Shown: in pieces, positions 35,019-44,469 of the stretch | Position numbering within the stretch: position 1 is the first letter of the stretch | Layout of the letters: every line of letters starts with the position of its first letter | Assembly (NCBI RefSeq): GCF_015550595.1 | Contig: NZ_JADNBB010000023.1 | Location: 1-64,000 of the forward strand | Length of the DNA stretch: 64,000 nucleotides | Source of the DNA: Parabacteroides goldsteinii | GTDB taxonomy: Bacteria; Bacteroidota; Bacteroidia; Bacteroidales; Tannerellaceae | Direction of reading: 5' to 3' | Notes under the pieces: generated by a model | The model's input: only the letters and a program-made list of their open reading frames with translations | The model's database searches: none | What the model was told of the DNA's origin: nothing | Made by a program: the position numbers and the translations under genes

Positions 35019-36875
35019 TCACTTTTTATCCGGACTGTCCGGTTTCTGCTGGTACTCAGGCGGAATAGTAACCGCACTTCCGTCACGTTCTGCATAATAG
35101 TGGGGCGACATGATTTCTATACCTGCTTCATTGAATACATCCTGTATGTTCTGGTGCAGGTCTGAATAGATTTGCGACAGCCGGTCGGCATCCTTTATAT
35201 AAGCATTTATCTGATAACAGGGATAATAGTCCTGTAACTCTGTTTCCAGTACGAATGGCTTCGGATGAGGCTGCACTCCCGGCGTAGAACGTGCCGCATC
35301 GATCAGTAGCTGATGAACCTGGCGCCAGGGAACGTCGTAACCGATACTGACCGTCGAGTGGATGATCAGGCCGAACTGGCGGGCGGAGGCACTATAATTC
35401 ACCGTATGTGACGACATGATGAATGAATTAGGGATCGTTACCACTTCGTTCTTTGGGGTGCGGATACGGGTTACGAAAGGTGTCTTTTCAATTACATTTC
35501 CCGTTGTCTCGTTCAGTTTGATACGGTCGCCCAATTTAAACGGACGCATATAGGTAATAACCAACCCGGCGATGATATTTCCGATAACCGTACTTGATCC
35601 GAGAGAAACAATCAGTCCGACAAAGACTGATATTCCCTGGAATACACCGGAGTCGGACCCCGGCAGATACGGATAGATCATTGCGATCATAAATGCATAA
35701 AGCAGGAAGCGTATGATATTGAAAGATGGTTGTGCCCAATCCGGATAGAACCCGGTGATCTTTAATTTTTCACTTTCAATCTCATTGGCTATGTATTGGA
35801 TACCTTTGATGATATATTTTACACAGTAATAGATGACAACGATAATGAACAGGTTCGGAATGTATTCGATAACAGATTTCAGAACCATTTTGACAGGCTC
35901 CAAGATGTAGGAAAACAGTTTCATTGCCAGGTTCTCTGTCTGTGGAAAGATAGCGAACAGCATCGGTACACTGAACATAAGCTGTATCAACAGCACAATA
36001 TAGCGTAAAATATTATTCAGGAATATGAGTATCCTGCCTTGCCGGTGGGTATTGAGGAATTCATATTCACGTATGGTAATGGATTTGAGCTTGTTCTGTT
36101 TCAACCAGATGATCCGGCGGCGTAATTTCCTGAACAGGTAATTGGTCAGCTTGAATAAGAAATACTGAACGACCAGTACCAGGATGAATAGTGCCACCCG
36201 TTTGGTGACCTGAAGTATACCGTGTTCTTTTTTCAGCGACAGGATCTTGTCGTTGACAATCGTCTGGTATTTTTTAGCTAGCTCTTCTCTTTCTGTATTT
36301 TGCCATACGGCATCCTGGTCAGTGACACTTAGTATCACTTTTTCGCCATACATGATGTCTGTCTGGTATTCGCTGTGAAACAGACTTACGGAGTCTGTTT
36401 TCAGGCTGAGGTCTTTTCCTATTTTCTGGATCAGGTTTACGGCATTCTCCGCCCGGTCGTGTGCCGATACGCCTCCTCTCTTGGCATAAAAAGTGAGGAG
36501 GGTGTCGTCATCGATGACAAGAGGAACACCGGGAGTCAGTGTCCGTAGCGAGTCGATACTGCGGCGTTGTTCCTCTTTTTTCAGCGAATCGGTCGTGATA
36601 TGCCTATGCAGTGCATCGTTCAACTCGTTCCGGAGTACTATTTCGTTCAACTTCATCTCCTGCACCTGAAGCTCGAGTTCCTGCAGTCTGATAGAATCTA
36701 ACCGGACCTTATCTTCAATTGCCGATGTAGAGTCGGCCGGGATTTCGTTTGTTTTATTATCTGTAATAACGGCGTTCAGTAATCCTTCTGCCTTTTCTCT
36801 GATCTGGGAGGTTCCCCGGGTCGGCACAAGGAATATGGCCGATATTACGGCAATGCATAATACCAAATGTTTCAT
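35019..36875 (-). CDS. MscS-type mechanosensitive channel
   Basis: A protein of 618 residues with a signal peptide and a periplasmic coiled-coil region (QELELQVQEMKLNEIVLRNEL). Several transmembrane helices follow (about residues 215-430) before the MscS core with its pore-lining TM3 glycine/alanine pattern (GSSTVIGNIIAGLVITYMRPF). The beta domain reads LGDRIKLNETTGNVIEK and VTIPNSFIMSSHTVNYS. It is larger than E. coli MscS and resembles the MscM/KefA-like extended members. It releases solutes during hypo-osmotic shock. It is 35 bp downstream of the DPP IV gene on the same strand. Confidence 0.92.
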   Translation of the reverse strand: MKHLVLCIAVISAIFLVPTRGTSQIREKAEGLLNAVITDNKTNEIPADSTSAIEDKVRLDSIRLQELELQVQEMKLNEIVLRNELNDALHRHITTDSLKKEEQRRSIDSLRTLTPGVPLVIDDDTLLTFYAKRGGVSAHDRAENAVNLIQKIGKDLSLKTDSVSLFHSEYQTDIMYGEKVILSVTDQDAVWQNTEREELAKKYQTIVNDKILSLKKEHGILQVTKRVALFILVLVVQYFLFKLTNYLFRKLRRRIIWLKQNKLKSITIREYEFLNTHRQGRILIFLNNILRYIVLLIQLMFSVPMLFAIFPQTENLAMKLFSYILEPVKMVLKSVIEYIPNLFIIVVIYYCVKYIIKGIQYIANEIESEKLKITGFYPDWAQPSFNIIRFLLYAFMIAMIYPYLPGSDSGVFQGISVFVGLIVSLGSSTVIGNIIAGLVITYMRPFKLGDRIKLNETTGNVIEKTPFVTRIRTPKNEVVTIPNSFIMSSHTVNYSASARQFGLIIHSTVSIGYDVPWRQVHQLLIDAARSTPGVQPHPKPFVLETELQDYYPCYQINAYIKDADRLSQIYSDLHQNIQDVFNEAGIEIMSPHYYAERDGSAVTIPPEYQQKPDSPDKK

Positions 36876-36910
36876 AGTGTTTTTTACTCTATGCTTTAAA
36901 TTTATCGTGC

Positions 36911-39145
36911 TTATCTACCTCCGGCCGGCAAATGTTTCAACCAGTAATCCGCCATGCTTTTCCGCAGGTGCATAGTAGTACCTTCGCGTTCATAGATGCC
37001 GTGGCTACGCATCGGATAACTGATCTGGCTGAAGATCTTCCCATGTTTGACCAGCTCGTCTATCAGCATTTCGCAATTCTGGTAATGTACGTTATCGTCG
37101 CCGGTTCCGTGTATCAATAACAGGTTCCCTTTCAAACCTTCCGTGTAACTGATGGGAGAGCCCTTGCGGTAGCCTTCCGGGTTGTTTTGCGGAGTATTCA
37201 TATAACGTTCCTGGTAAACGGTATCATATAAACGCTGGTCGGCAACGAAGGCGATCGCAATACCGGTATGGAATACTTCCGGATAACGGAACATACAGTT
37301 CAGTGTCTGGCTGCCGCCACCGCTCCATCCGTTGATACCGATGCGGGACAAGTCGATGAACGGATACTGCCGTCCCAGGTCTTGTATGCCTCGTGCCTGG
37401 TCTTCGGATGCGAATGTGCCGACTTCTCCATAGATACATTTACGCCATTCGCGTCCGCGTGGTGCATTGGCTCCACGGTTTTCGATACTGACGTAGATAT
37501 ATCCCTGGTTAACCATATATTGGTTCCACAGGTCACCGCCACCCCATACGTCCTGCACGGTCGATCCGGCCGGTTCGCCATAGACTTCAATGATCACCGG
37601 GTATTTCTTCGACGGGTCGAAGTCGACCGGTTTGATCATGCAGACATCCAGTTGCAGGTCGCCTGATTTTACTTTGACAAACTCTTTCGGGCTTAATCCC
37701 AGGGCGTCGTATTGTTCTTTAGCCTTTGCATTATCTTCAATGATACGTACGGACTGGTTCTTTGGGAATGAAACCATGTCGATCACCGGAGGGGTTACCG
37801 AATTGCTGTATGTATGCACGGCCCATTTTCCGGTCGGAGACATATTATAACGGTGTTGTCCCGGTTGGCTTTCCGGGCTCAGGCGTTTCACTTCACCTTT
37901 GCCGAACAGGTTTGCGCTGTACAGGTAACGTTGTGTATAGTTTTCAGGTGAAGCGATAAAATAAACCAAACCTTTCTGCAAATCGGTTCCTACCGGCTCG
38001 ATATAATCGAAATCACCTTTTGTTACAGGAACGATTTCTTTTCCGTCACGGCTCACGCGATACAGGTGACGCCATCCGCTACGTTCGCTTTCCCAGGTAA
38101 AATATTGATTGTTTTTCAGCCACAGGATATTATCGTTTGTATCCAGCCAGGCGGCATCTTTATCTGTAAAGATATTTTCCGGTGTGGCGCTACCGATTTT
38201 GGCAACCCATACTTTATTGGTGTTCTGCTCCCTGTTCAACTGCTGGATGAACAGTTCGTTGCTTTCCGGAATGAAGTCCATGCGCGGAATGTAATTGTTA
38301 CGGGGATCTCCCGGAATGTTGATCCAGGTGGTCGTTCCTCCTTCAGCCGGGATATATCCTACTTTTACGGCTGAATTGGTAGTACCTGCTTTCGGATAGG
38401 GGAAATGCAGGATGGTGGGATAGATGGAGTCTACATTGTTGATGATGTCGAATACGCCGGTCCCTTCCGTATCACTCTGCCAGTAGGCTATGTATTTGCC
38501 GTCCGGGCTCCAGCGGAAACCATCGCGGCAACTGAATTCTTCTTCATATACCCAGTCGAATGTACCGTTAACGATGGTTTGGCTTCCGTCACTGGTCAAC
38601 TGGGTTCTTTTACCGGAGTTTATATCTTCTACATAAAGATTGTTGTCGGAAACGTAGGCTACTCTTGTCCCGTCGGGAGAGAATTTGGCAAACATCATGG
38701 ATGATTCGGGTAGTCCTTTGCCGAGTTGGCGCAGGTTGCCGTCTTGCAGGCTGAGTACCCAATAATCGCCCCGCGTATCATAACGCCAGACACGTTTGGT
38801 GTTGTTGAATATAAGAACCTTGTCGTTGTTATTGCTCCAGGAGAGGCGCCCCATTCCGATGTGTTTTCCTGTCTGTGGATCTTTAAACAGAGAAGAGGGG
38901 ATAACCACTTCTCGGGCATTGTCTTTGGCACGGTAGGCAACGACATCCATTCCTCCTTCTTCCTTATTCTGCTCCAGGCGGCTGTATCGTTCGCCGTCTT
39001 TCATCCAGTTCATGGCCCCGACACCTTTGGTCTGGATCAGTTTACCACTCAGTACTTCTTCTAACTCCAATGATTTTTGTGCGGAACACAAATTGCTGCA
39101 ACAAATAGTAATAGCGGCGGCAACAAAGAATTTATTTAGCTTCAT
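36911..39145 (-). CDS. Dipeptidyl peptidase IV (S9B)
   Basis: An exported prolyl peptidase of 744 residues that removes N-terminal X-Pro dipeptides. It has a signal peptide (FFVAAAITICCSNLCSAQ). The beta-propeller carries the diagnostic double-Glu region DWVYEEEFSCRDGFRWSPDG, which anchors the substrate amino group. The catalytic triad is visible as Ser in NGWSGGGSQ, Asp in HGTGDDNVHYQN and His in MRSHGIYER. Length and motif order match DPP IV of Porphyromonas and Bacteroides. It probably feeds peptide utilisation. Confidence 0.96.
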   Translation of the reverse strand: MKLNKFFVAAAITICCSNLCSAQKSLELEEVLSGKLIQTKGVGAMNWMKDGERYSRLEQNKEEGGMDVVAYRAKDNAREVVIPSSLFKDPQTGKHIGMGRLSWSNNNDKVLIFNNTKRVWRYDTRGDYWVLSLQDGNLRQLGKGLPESSMMFAKFSPDGTRVAYVSDNNLYVEDINSGKRTQLTSDGSQTIVNGTFDWVYEEEFSCRDGFRWSPDGKYIAYWQSDTEGTGVFDIINNVDSIYPTILHFPYPKAGTTNSAVKVGYIPAEGGTTTWINIPGDPRNNYIPRMDFIPESNELFIQQLNREQNTNKVWVAKIGSATPENIFTDKDAAWLDTNDNILWLKNNQYFTWESERSGWRHLYRVSRDGKEIVPVTKGDFDYIEPVGTDLQKGLVYFIASPENYTQRYLYSANLFGKGEVKRLSPESQPGQHRYNMSPTGKWAVHTYSNSVTPPVIDMVSFPKNQSVRIIEDNAKAKEQYDALGLSPKEFVKVKSGDLQLDVCMIKPVDFDPSKKYPVIIEVYGEPAGSTVQDVWGGGDLWNQYMVNQGYIYVSIENRGANAPRGREWRKCIYGEVGTFASEDQARGIQDLGRQYPFIDLSRIGINGWSGGGSQTLNCMFRYPEVFHTGIAIAFVADQRLYDTVYQERYMNTPQNNPEGYRKGSPISYTEGLKGNLLLIHGTGDDNVHYQNCEMLIDELVKHGKIFSQISYPMRSHGIYEREGTTMHLRKSMADYWLKHLPAGGR

Positions 39146-39224
39146 TTGTATTTATTGTGTTTGTTTCTGTATATGCAAATAACGTAAAGTTCTTTGAGAT
39201 AACAAAGCAGAAACTCTTTATTAT

Positions 39225-39232
39225 TATCTTTG
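39225..39232 (+). promoter_or_regulatory. -7 element of FKBP gene
   Basis: TATCTTTG followed by C matches TAnnTTTGC, 40 bp before the start. Confidence 0.5.
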
Positions 39233-39271
39233 CGGCTTCAAAAGAATTTAATAATAAAATAAAATCGAAGA

Positions 39272-39787
39272 ATGAGATCAATTTATGCAGTCGCATGTTC
39301 TGCGATGGTGATGTTGAGTGCGTTTACCGCTTGTAGTAATGACGATAACAACAGCTTTGAATTAACTCCGGAGCAAATAGCTCATTATGAAAAGAACCGT
39401 GAGTATATTCGTGAGAAGAAACAGGAGAAAGACGCAAATGGAAAATTGGTTTATGAACAATTGGTAAAGTATGGAGATACAACCCTGTATCGGGTCATTG
39501 ACAGAAAAGCTGAAACACCTAAGTATCCGACCTCTAGCAGTAATTTGAATTTTGAGTTGGACGGGCATTTTATTGATGGGACAACGTTTCAGAATAAGAT
39601 AAAGGAGAATTTTGTTGTGGGCAACCTGATAACGGGTTTGAAAGGAGTTATTCTTGAGACTTCAGTCGGTGATTCTATTGAAGCAATTTTACCTTCAACT
39701 TTAGGTTATGATTATCAGTTGGGGCAGGGAAATATTCCTTTCGGATCTACCCTGATATTTAACTATAGAGTGGAAGAAGCCAAGTAA
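39272..39787 (+). CDS. FKBP-type peptidyl-prolyl isomerase lipoprotein
   Basis: A protein of 171 residues with a lipoprotein signal (MLSAFTAC, Cys21). After a charged helical region (KNREYIREKKQEKDANGK), the C-terminal 90 residues form an FKBP fold: NLNFELDGHFIDGTTFQNK, NLITGLKGVILETSVGDSIEAILPS, GYDYQLGQGNIPFGSTLIFNYRV, given here as short segments. The aromatic active-site set is only partly conserved, so isomerase activity is probable but not certain. It folds proteins in the periplasm. It stands alone, with a terminator after it. Confidence 0.88.
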   Translation: MRSIYAVACSAMVMLSAFTACSNDDNNSFELTPEQIAHYEKNREYIREKKQEKDANGKLVYEQLVKYGDTTLYRVIDRKAETPKYPTSSSNLNFELDGHFIDGTTFQNKIKENFVVGNLITGLKGVILETSVGDSIEAILPSTLGYDYQLGQGNIPFGSTLIFNYRVEEAK

Positions 39788-39823
39788 TTCCATACCTGCG
39801 ACAGCCGGTAAGATGTAATAAGC

Positions 39824-39862
39824 AAGAATGCCGCCTTCGGAAACTCCGTTGGCGGCATTCTT
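39824..39862. terminator. Bidirectional terminator between FKBP and argD
   Basis: The perfect 12-bp stem AAGAATGCCGCC/GGCGGCATTCTT is followed by TTTT and serves the convergent genes. Confidence 0.85.
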
Positions 39863-39879
39863 TTATAATAAAGAACTAA

Positions 39880-41007
39880 TTAAGCATTAAGTACTTTTTT
39901 GAAGCGGGCAAGGAATTCTTTGGCTTCATCCATTGTCAGGCAAAGCGGTGGAAGCAGACGGATCGTATTTGTTCCGGCAACACCTGTAAAGACTTTCTCT
40001 TCGAACAGTAATTTACTACGTACTTCCTTGATGGATTCTTCGAATTCGATACCGATCATCAAACCACGGCCACGGATTTCTTTGATACCTGGCAACTTGT
40101 GTAATTCTTCGATCAGGAAGTTTCCTACTTTCGCTGCATTGTCGATCAATTTTTCATTTTCCATGATGTCTAATACGGCGATAGCAGCGGCACAAGCCAG
40201 ATGATTGCCTCCGAAAGTCGTTCCCAGCATACCGTAAACAGGCTTGAACATCGGACTGATCAATAATCCGCTCATCGGGAAACCGTTACCGATCCCTTTG
40301 GCTACTGTGATCAGGTCGGGTTTAATATCTGCATATTGGTGAGCGAAGAATTTTCCGCTACGTCCGTAACCCGACTGAATTTCATCCAGGATCAGGCAAG
40401 CTTCATATTTGGTACACAAAGCACGCAACTCCTTCATAAACTCGTCTGTCGGAAGCTGGATTCCGCCAACACCCTGGATACCTTCAATGATAACAGAAGA
40501 TACATCCCCTTTTTGCAGTTCCGCTTCAACAGCTGCCGCATCGTTCAACGGAAGATAAGTAACAGCCAGATCTTCATTTACCGGAGCAATGATCTTTGGA
40601 TTATCCGTTACGCGAACCGCTGCGGAAGTACGGCCGTGGAAAGCATGCTTGAAAGCAATTACCCGTTTTTTACCGTTATGGAATGAAGCCAGCTTCAAAG
40701 CATTTTCGTTAGCCTCGGCTCCGGAGTTAATCAGGAAAAGGGAATAATCGTCATAACCGGAAGCTTTACCCAGTTTGTCTGCCAGCTTTTGTTGCAGGCT
40801 ATTGACAACCGAGTTGGAGTAGAATCCCAGTTTGTTCACCTGATCGGTGATAGCAGCTACATAAGTAGGATGGCTATGACCGACGGAGATAACGGCATGT
40901 CCACCATACAGGTCGAGGTATTCAGTCCCTTCCGCATCCCATACATGGCATCCTTTTCCTTTTACTATTTCTATATTAAATAAAGGATATACGTCGAATA
41001 GTTTCAT
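39880..41007 (-). CDS. argD: Acetylornithine/succinylornithine aminotransferase
   Basis: A PLP enzyme of 375 residues for the fourth step of arginine synthesis. The PLP lysine lies in TVAKGIGNGFPMSG. The cofactor-phosphate and pyridine sites are visible in NSGAEANENALKLA and LILDEIQSGYGRSGKF. It is the last gene of the operon, 10 bp after argC. Bacteroides species use N-succinylated intermediates in this pathway, so the true substrate may be N-succinylornithine; this is inference from relatives. Confidence 0.95.
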   Translation of the reverse strand: MKLFDVYPLFNIEIVKGKGCHVWDAEGTEYLDLYGGHAVISVGHSHPTYVAAITDQVNKLGFYSNSVVNSLQQKLADKLGKASGYDDYSLFLINSGAEANENALKLASFHNGKKRVIAFKHAFHGRTSAAVRVTDNPKIIAPVNEDLAVTYLPLNDAAAVEAELQKGDVSSVIIEGIQGVGGIQLPTDEFMKELRALCTKYEACLILDEIQSGYGRSGKFFAHQYADIKPDLITVAKGIGNGFPMSGLLISPMFKPVYGMLGTTFGGNHLACAAAIAVLDIMENEKLIDNAAKVGNFLIEELHKLPGIKEIRGRGLMIGIEFEESIKEVRSKLLFEEKVFTGVAGTNTIRLLPPLCLTMDEAKEFLARFKKVLNA

Positions 41008-41017
41008 TTTGTCTTAT

Positions 41018-41986
41018 TTAAAACGCTGACGGTTTAAGATGTAATCCTACAGTCTCTTCTAAACCGAACAGCAGGTTCATATTATGCACAGCCTGTCCGC
41101 TGGCTCCTTTCAACAAATTGTCAATCATAGATATGACCAATAATTTGTTCTCATATTTCTGTAGATACAGGAGACACTTGTTTGTGTTTACCACCTGTTT
41201 CAGATCCGGATTCTTATCTGTAATGAACGTGAAAGAATGATCGTCGTAATATTCTTCGTAAATACGTTTGATCTCTTCCAGGCTAACCTTACAGTCGATG
41301 TAAGTGGTGGCAAAAATACCACGGGAGAAATTACCCCTTACCGGTATGAAGTTGATACTGCTATCGAAACTGTTCTGCAACTGGCGCAGGCTTTGTCCGA
41401 TCTCTGCCAGATGCTGGTGAGTGAACGGCTTATAGATCGAAATATTATCGTTTCGCCAGCTGAAATGAGAAGTCGACGAAGGTTTAACACCGGCTCCTGT
41501 CGATCCGGTGATCGCATTCACATGCAGTTCTGAATTCAGCATCAGGTGTTTGGCCAGCGGCAAAACGGCTAGTTGGATACAGGTGGCAAAACAACCGGGG
41601 TTGGCAATGTGTCGGGAGTTGCAGATACGTCGTCGGTTCAGTTCGGGCAGACCGTAAACGAAATCGTGTTCGTCGCTTTCGATACGGTAATCCATGCTGA
41701 GGTCGATGATCTTCACGTTCTCAGGGACAGTATGGCTTTCCATAAATTTCTTTGTGTCGCCGTGGGCGGTACAGAAGAAAAGAAGGTCGATACTGTTCAG
41801 TGGCAATTCGTCGGTAAAACGCATATCGGTTTCTCCGAACAGGCCGCTATGAACGTCAGTGATCCGGTTCCCGGCGTTACTGGTACTATTCACAAATGTG
41901 ATCTCAGCGTCCGGGTGATTAAGCAGCAAGCGAATCAGTTCGCCTGCCGTATATCCCGCACCACCTATAATTCCGATCTTGATCAT
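41018..41986 (-). CDS. argC: N-acetyl(succinyl)-gamma-glutamyl-phosphate reductase
   Basis: An NADPH-dependent reductase of 322 residues that makes glutamate semialdehyde derivatives. Visible are the Rossmann start IGIIGGAGYTAGELIRLL, the catalytic Cys in HIANPGCFATCIQLA, and SGQAVHNMNLLFGLEE near the C-terminus. The gene overlaps argG by 4 bp (ATGA type). Spacing to argD is 10 bp. Length is typical of the type without the kinase fusion; no argB is in the window. Confidence 0.97.
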   Translation of the reverse strand: MIKIGIIGGAGYTAGELIRLLLNHPDAEITFVNSTSNAGNRITDVHSGLFGETDMRFTDELPLNSIDLLFFCTAHGDTKKFMESHTVPENVKIIDLSMDYRIESDEHDFVYGLPELNRRRICNSRHIANPGCFATCIQLAVLPLAKHLMLNSELHVNAITGSTGAGVKPSSTSHFSWRNDNISIYKPFTHQHLAEIGQSLRQLQNSFDSSINFIPVRGNFSRGIFATTYIDCKVSLEEIKRIYEEYYDDHSFTFITDKNPDLKQVVNTNKCLLYLQKYENKLLVISMIDNLLKGASGQAVHNMNLLFGLEETVGLHLKPSAF

Positions 41987-43182
41987 ATTTCTTCGTCCTT
42001 ATGATTATTATAATAAACACGCAACGGTGTGGAAGTTACTTTGATAAAGCCTTTCGCATCTTCTGCCGTCCAGCCTTTCTGCATTTCGCCGTATTCACCG
42101 AATTTAGTCTTCACCAGGTCGTCTTTCGATTCAACACCGACGGTTGAGAATGAAAGCGGGCGGAGTTCGAGGATGGCCGTACCGTTTACGTTGCGCTGTG
42201 ACTCCTGCAACATGGCTTCGATATCGCGCATAACCGGTTCGAGGTACTGGCTTTCGTGCAGGAACATTCCGTACCAGTTGGCTACCTGGTCTTTCCAGTA
42301 CTGCTGCCATTTGCTCAATGTATATTTTTCAAGGAAACGGTGTGCACCGATGATCAGCATGGGAGCGGCAGCTTCAAAACCTACACGTCCCTTGATACCG
42401 ATAATCGTATCGCCTACGTGCATGTCGCGGCCGATACCGTAGGCTGCGCCGATCTCTTCTACTTTCTGGATAGCGGCGATCTTATCTTCGAATACTTCAC
42501 CGTTTACAGCATGGATCTCTCCGTTCTTGAATTCGATACGTAATTCTTCGCTACCGGTCTTTTCCACTTGTTTCAGGTAAGCGCTTTCAGGTAAGCCCTG
42601 TGCTGAATCAAGGATTTCTCCTCCACAGATGGAAGTTCCCCAAAGACCTACATTATAAGAATATTTCAGTTTTGTAAAGTCGGCAACAAAGCCATTTTCT
42701 TTCAGGTAGTTGATTTCATAGTCACGAGTCAACGCCATATCGCGTGTCAGGGTAATGATCTCTACATTCGGAGCCAGTACCATGAAAGTCATGTCGAAAC
42801 GGATCTGGTCGTTACCGGCACCGGTTGAACCGTGAGCGATAGCATCTGCACCGATTTCGTTTGCATAGCGGGCAATGGCTAATGCCTGGAAGATACGTTC
42901 TGAACTAACGGAAATAGGGTAGGTGCCGTTACGCAGTACATTACCGAATACCATATATTTCAGGCTCTTTTCGTAATATTCTTTAGTTACGTCGATTGTA
43001 ACATATTTTGTTGCACCCAGTTTGTAGGCGTTTTCTTCGTTTTGTTTCAACTGCTCTTCGCTGAAACCACCAGTGTTAGCACAGGCCGCATATACTTCGT
43101 AACCCTTTTCTTTGGCAAGGTACATTACGGTAAAAGAGGTATCCAAACCTCCGCTGAATGCTACTACTACTTTCTTTTTCAT
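41983..43182 (-). CDS. argG: Argininosuccinate synthase
   Basis: An ATP-pyrophosphatase of 399 residues that condenses citrulline with aspartate. The PP-loop VVAFSGGLDTSFTVMYLAK opens the protein. Other signature segments are HGSTGAGNDQIRFD and DMHVGDTIIGIKGRVGFE. It is preceded by the GNAT gene with a 12-bp gap, inside one operon with argR upstream. Regulation by ArgR at 44299-44354 is likely. Confidence 0.97.
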   Translation of the reverse strand: MKKKVVVAFSGGLDTSFTVMYLAKEKGYEVYAACANTGGFSEEQLKQNEENAYKLGATKYVTIDVTKEYYEKSLKYMVFGNVLRNGTYPISVSSERIFQALAIARYANEIGADAIAHGSTGAGNDQIRFDMTFMVLAPNVEIITLTRDMALTRDYEINYLKENGFVADFTKLKYSYNVGLWGTSICGGEILDSAQGLPESAYLKQVEKTGSEELRIEFKNGEIHAVNGEVFEDKIAAIQKVEEIGAAYGIGRDMHVGDTIIGIKGRVGFEAAAPMLIIGAHRFLEKYTLSKWQQYWKDQVANWYGMFLHESQYLEPVMRDIEAMLQESQRNVNGTAILELRPLSFSTVGVESKDDLVKTKFGEYGEMQKGWTAEDAKGFIKVTSTPLRVYYNNHKDEEI

Positions 43183-43194
43183 TGTCTGTTTGTT

Positions 43195-43785
43195 TTATTT
43201 ATTATTTTTATTTCTTTCGTCTGCTTCCCTTTTGGCACGATGCGGGTCGGCCGGGTCGAACAGCATGGCTGTACAAATACAATATTTGCGGCCTGTACGT
43301 TCCAGGATGTCATGGTTTACGCAACCGTTGCAACCGCGCCAGAATGATTCGTCGTCGGTCAGGTCGGCAAAAGTCACCGGTACATATCCCAGTTCCGTGT
43401 TCATTTTCATCACAGCCGCTCCTGATGTCAGGCTGAATATTTTCGCTTTCGGCCAACGCATACGAGCTAGCTGGAAGGTCATATCCTTAATCCGTTTGGC
43501 AATACCCAATCCACGGTAATCCGGATGAACGATTAACCCGGAAGTGGTGACGTATTGCTTATTACCCCACGATTCTATATAACTGAAACCTGCAAACTTA
43601 TCCCCTGCCAGCGCAATGACCGCTTTCCCTTCTATAATCTTTTGGGCCACGTATTCATGCGTACGCTTTGCGATACCGGTTCCGCGTACCTTGGCAGCGG
43701 CCTCTATTGTATCAAGAATTGTGTCGACATATACCTCATGAGAGGCATCAGCGATCATTACATCGATTTCTGTTTCTTGTTCCAT
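43195..43785 (-). CDS. GNAT acyltransferase of the arginine operon
   Basis: A protein of 196 residues. The CoA-binding turn is LIVHPDYRGLGIAKRIKDM (about residues 87-105). The C-terminus carries a Cys-rich region, FWRGCNGCVNHDIL and GRKYCICTAML, which could bind metal. The position between argR and argG, conserved in Bacteroidales, suggests it supplies the first acylated intermediate, as N-acetyl- or N-succinylglutamate synthase. This is inference: it shows no amino-acid-kinase domain as in classic ArgA. It is probably expressed together with the biosynthetic genes. Confidence 0.75.
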   Translation of the reverse strand: MEQETEIDVMIADASHEVYVDTILDTIEAAAKVRGTGIAKRTHEYVAQKIIEGKAVIALAGDKFAGFSYIESWGNKQYVTTSGLIVHPDYRGLGIAKRIKDMTFQLARMRWPKAKIFSLTSGAAVMKMNTELGYVPVTFADLTDDESFWRGCNGCVNHDILERTGRKYCICTAMLFDPADPHRAKREADERNKNNK

Positions 43786-43851
43786 TTCTTAATGCTTGTT
43801 CTTTGTCTACTTTGTTTATAAACGGAAGATCTCCAGTCTCCCTTATCGCCC

Positions 43852-44295
43852 TTATATAAAATGTGATAATGCTTTTACTATCCGGTCCCGGCTGATCCCT
43901 TCGCGGGGGATGATCAGGATCGTGTCGTCTCCGGCTATCGTTCCCAGTATTTCGTGAGGAGCGTGGGTGTCGATATCGGAAGCGATACCCATCGCATACC
44001 CCGGTCTTGTCTTTACTACTGCCAGATTTCCGGAAAATTCGATGTTGGGATGATGTTGTGTCTGGGGCTTTTTCGGCTGTATCAATGCTGAATAATCGGG
44101 CAGACAATATACATAATCGCCGTTTGCATCGTGTACTTTGGCTACTTTCAGTTGCTTTATGTCGCGCGACAAAGTAGCCTGTGTAACCTGAAATCCGCTG
44201 GCTTCCAATTCTTTAAGCAGCTCTTCCTGATTACATATTGTCCTTGTTTGTATGATGCGACAAATAGCGTCCAATCGTTCCTTCTTTGTACTCAT
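43852..44295 (-). CDS. argR: Arginine repressor ArgR
   Basis: A protein of 147 residues when started at [15 protein letters not shown]; an in-frame upstream ATG would add 27 residues that overlap the promoter and is rejected. The N-terminal winged-helix domain reads [19 protein letters not shown] and [18 protein letters not shown]. The C-terminal hexamerisation/arginine-binding domain ends [20 protein letters not shown], with the Asp pair that binds L-arginine. It heads the operon argR-GNAT-argG-argC-argD and likely represses its own promoter, which is flanked by two ARG-box-like palindromes. Confidence 0.95.
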   Translation of the reverse strand: MSTKKERLDAICRIIQTRTICNQEELLKELEASGFQVTQATLSRDIKQLKVAKVHDANGDYVYCLPDYSALIQPKKPQTQHHPNIEFSGNLAVVKTRPGYAMGIASDIDTHAPHEILGTIAGDDTILIIPREGISRDRIVKALSHFI

Positions 44296-44298
44296 GTT

Positions 44299-44354
44299 TG
44301 TATATTTATGCAAAACGGTTGCAAATATAACGGGAATAATTGAATATTTATACA
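44299..44354 (-). promoter_or_regulatory. argR promoter with paired ARG boxes
   Basis: Two palindromes of the form TGnATAAATATnCA lie at 44299-44312 and 44341-44354, with starts 42 bp apart (four helical turns). Between them the minus-strand TATATTTG (44322-44329) matches the Bacteroides -7 element. The ARG-box core known from E. coli is TGAAT-n4-ATTCA, so these are close. A bound ArgR hexamer could cover both. A weaker third match, TGCATAATTATTTA, lies at 44372-44385. Confidence 0.7.
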
Positions 44355-44445
44355 TTGTTGCGCTGTTTTTTTGCATAATTATTTATCCTATATATCTATT
44401 GAGCAAAAATGCCTTTGGAATTGTTTTATTCTTATAAAGAAATGA

Positions 44446-44453
44446 TAATTTTG
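44446..44453 (+). promoter_or_regulatory. -7 element of M48 peptidase gene
   Basis: TAATTTTG matches TAnnTTTG, 26-33 bp before the start; a TTG at 44421 could be the -33 element. Confidence 0.45.
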
Positions 44454-44469
44454 TATCGGTAAAAACTAA

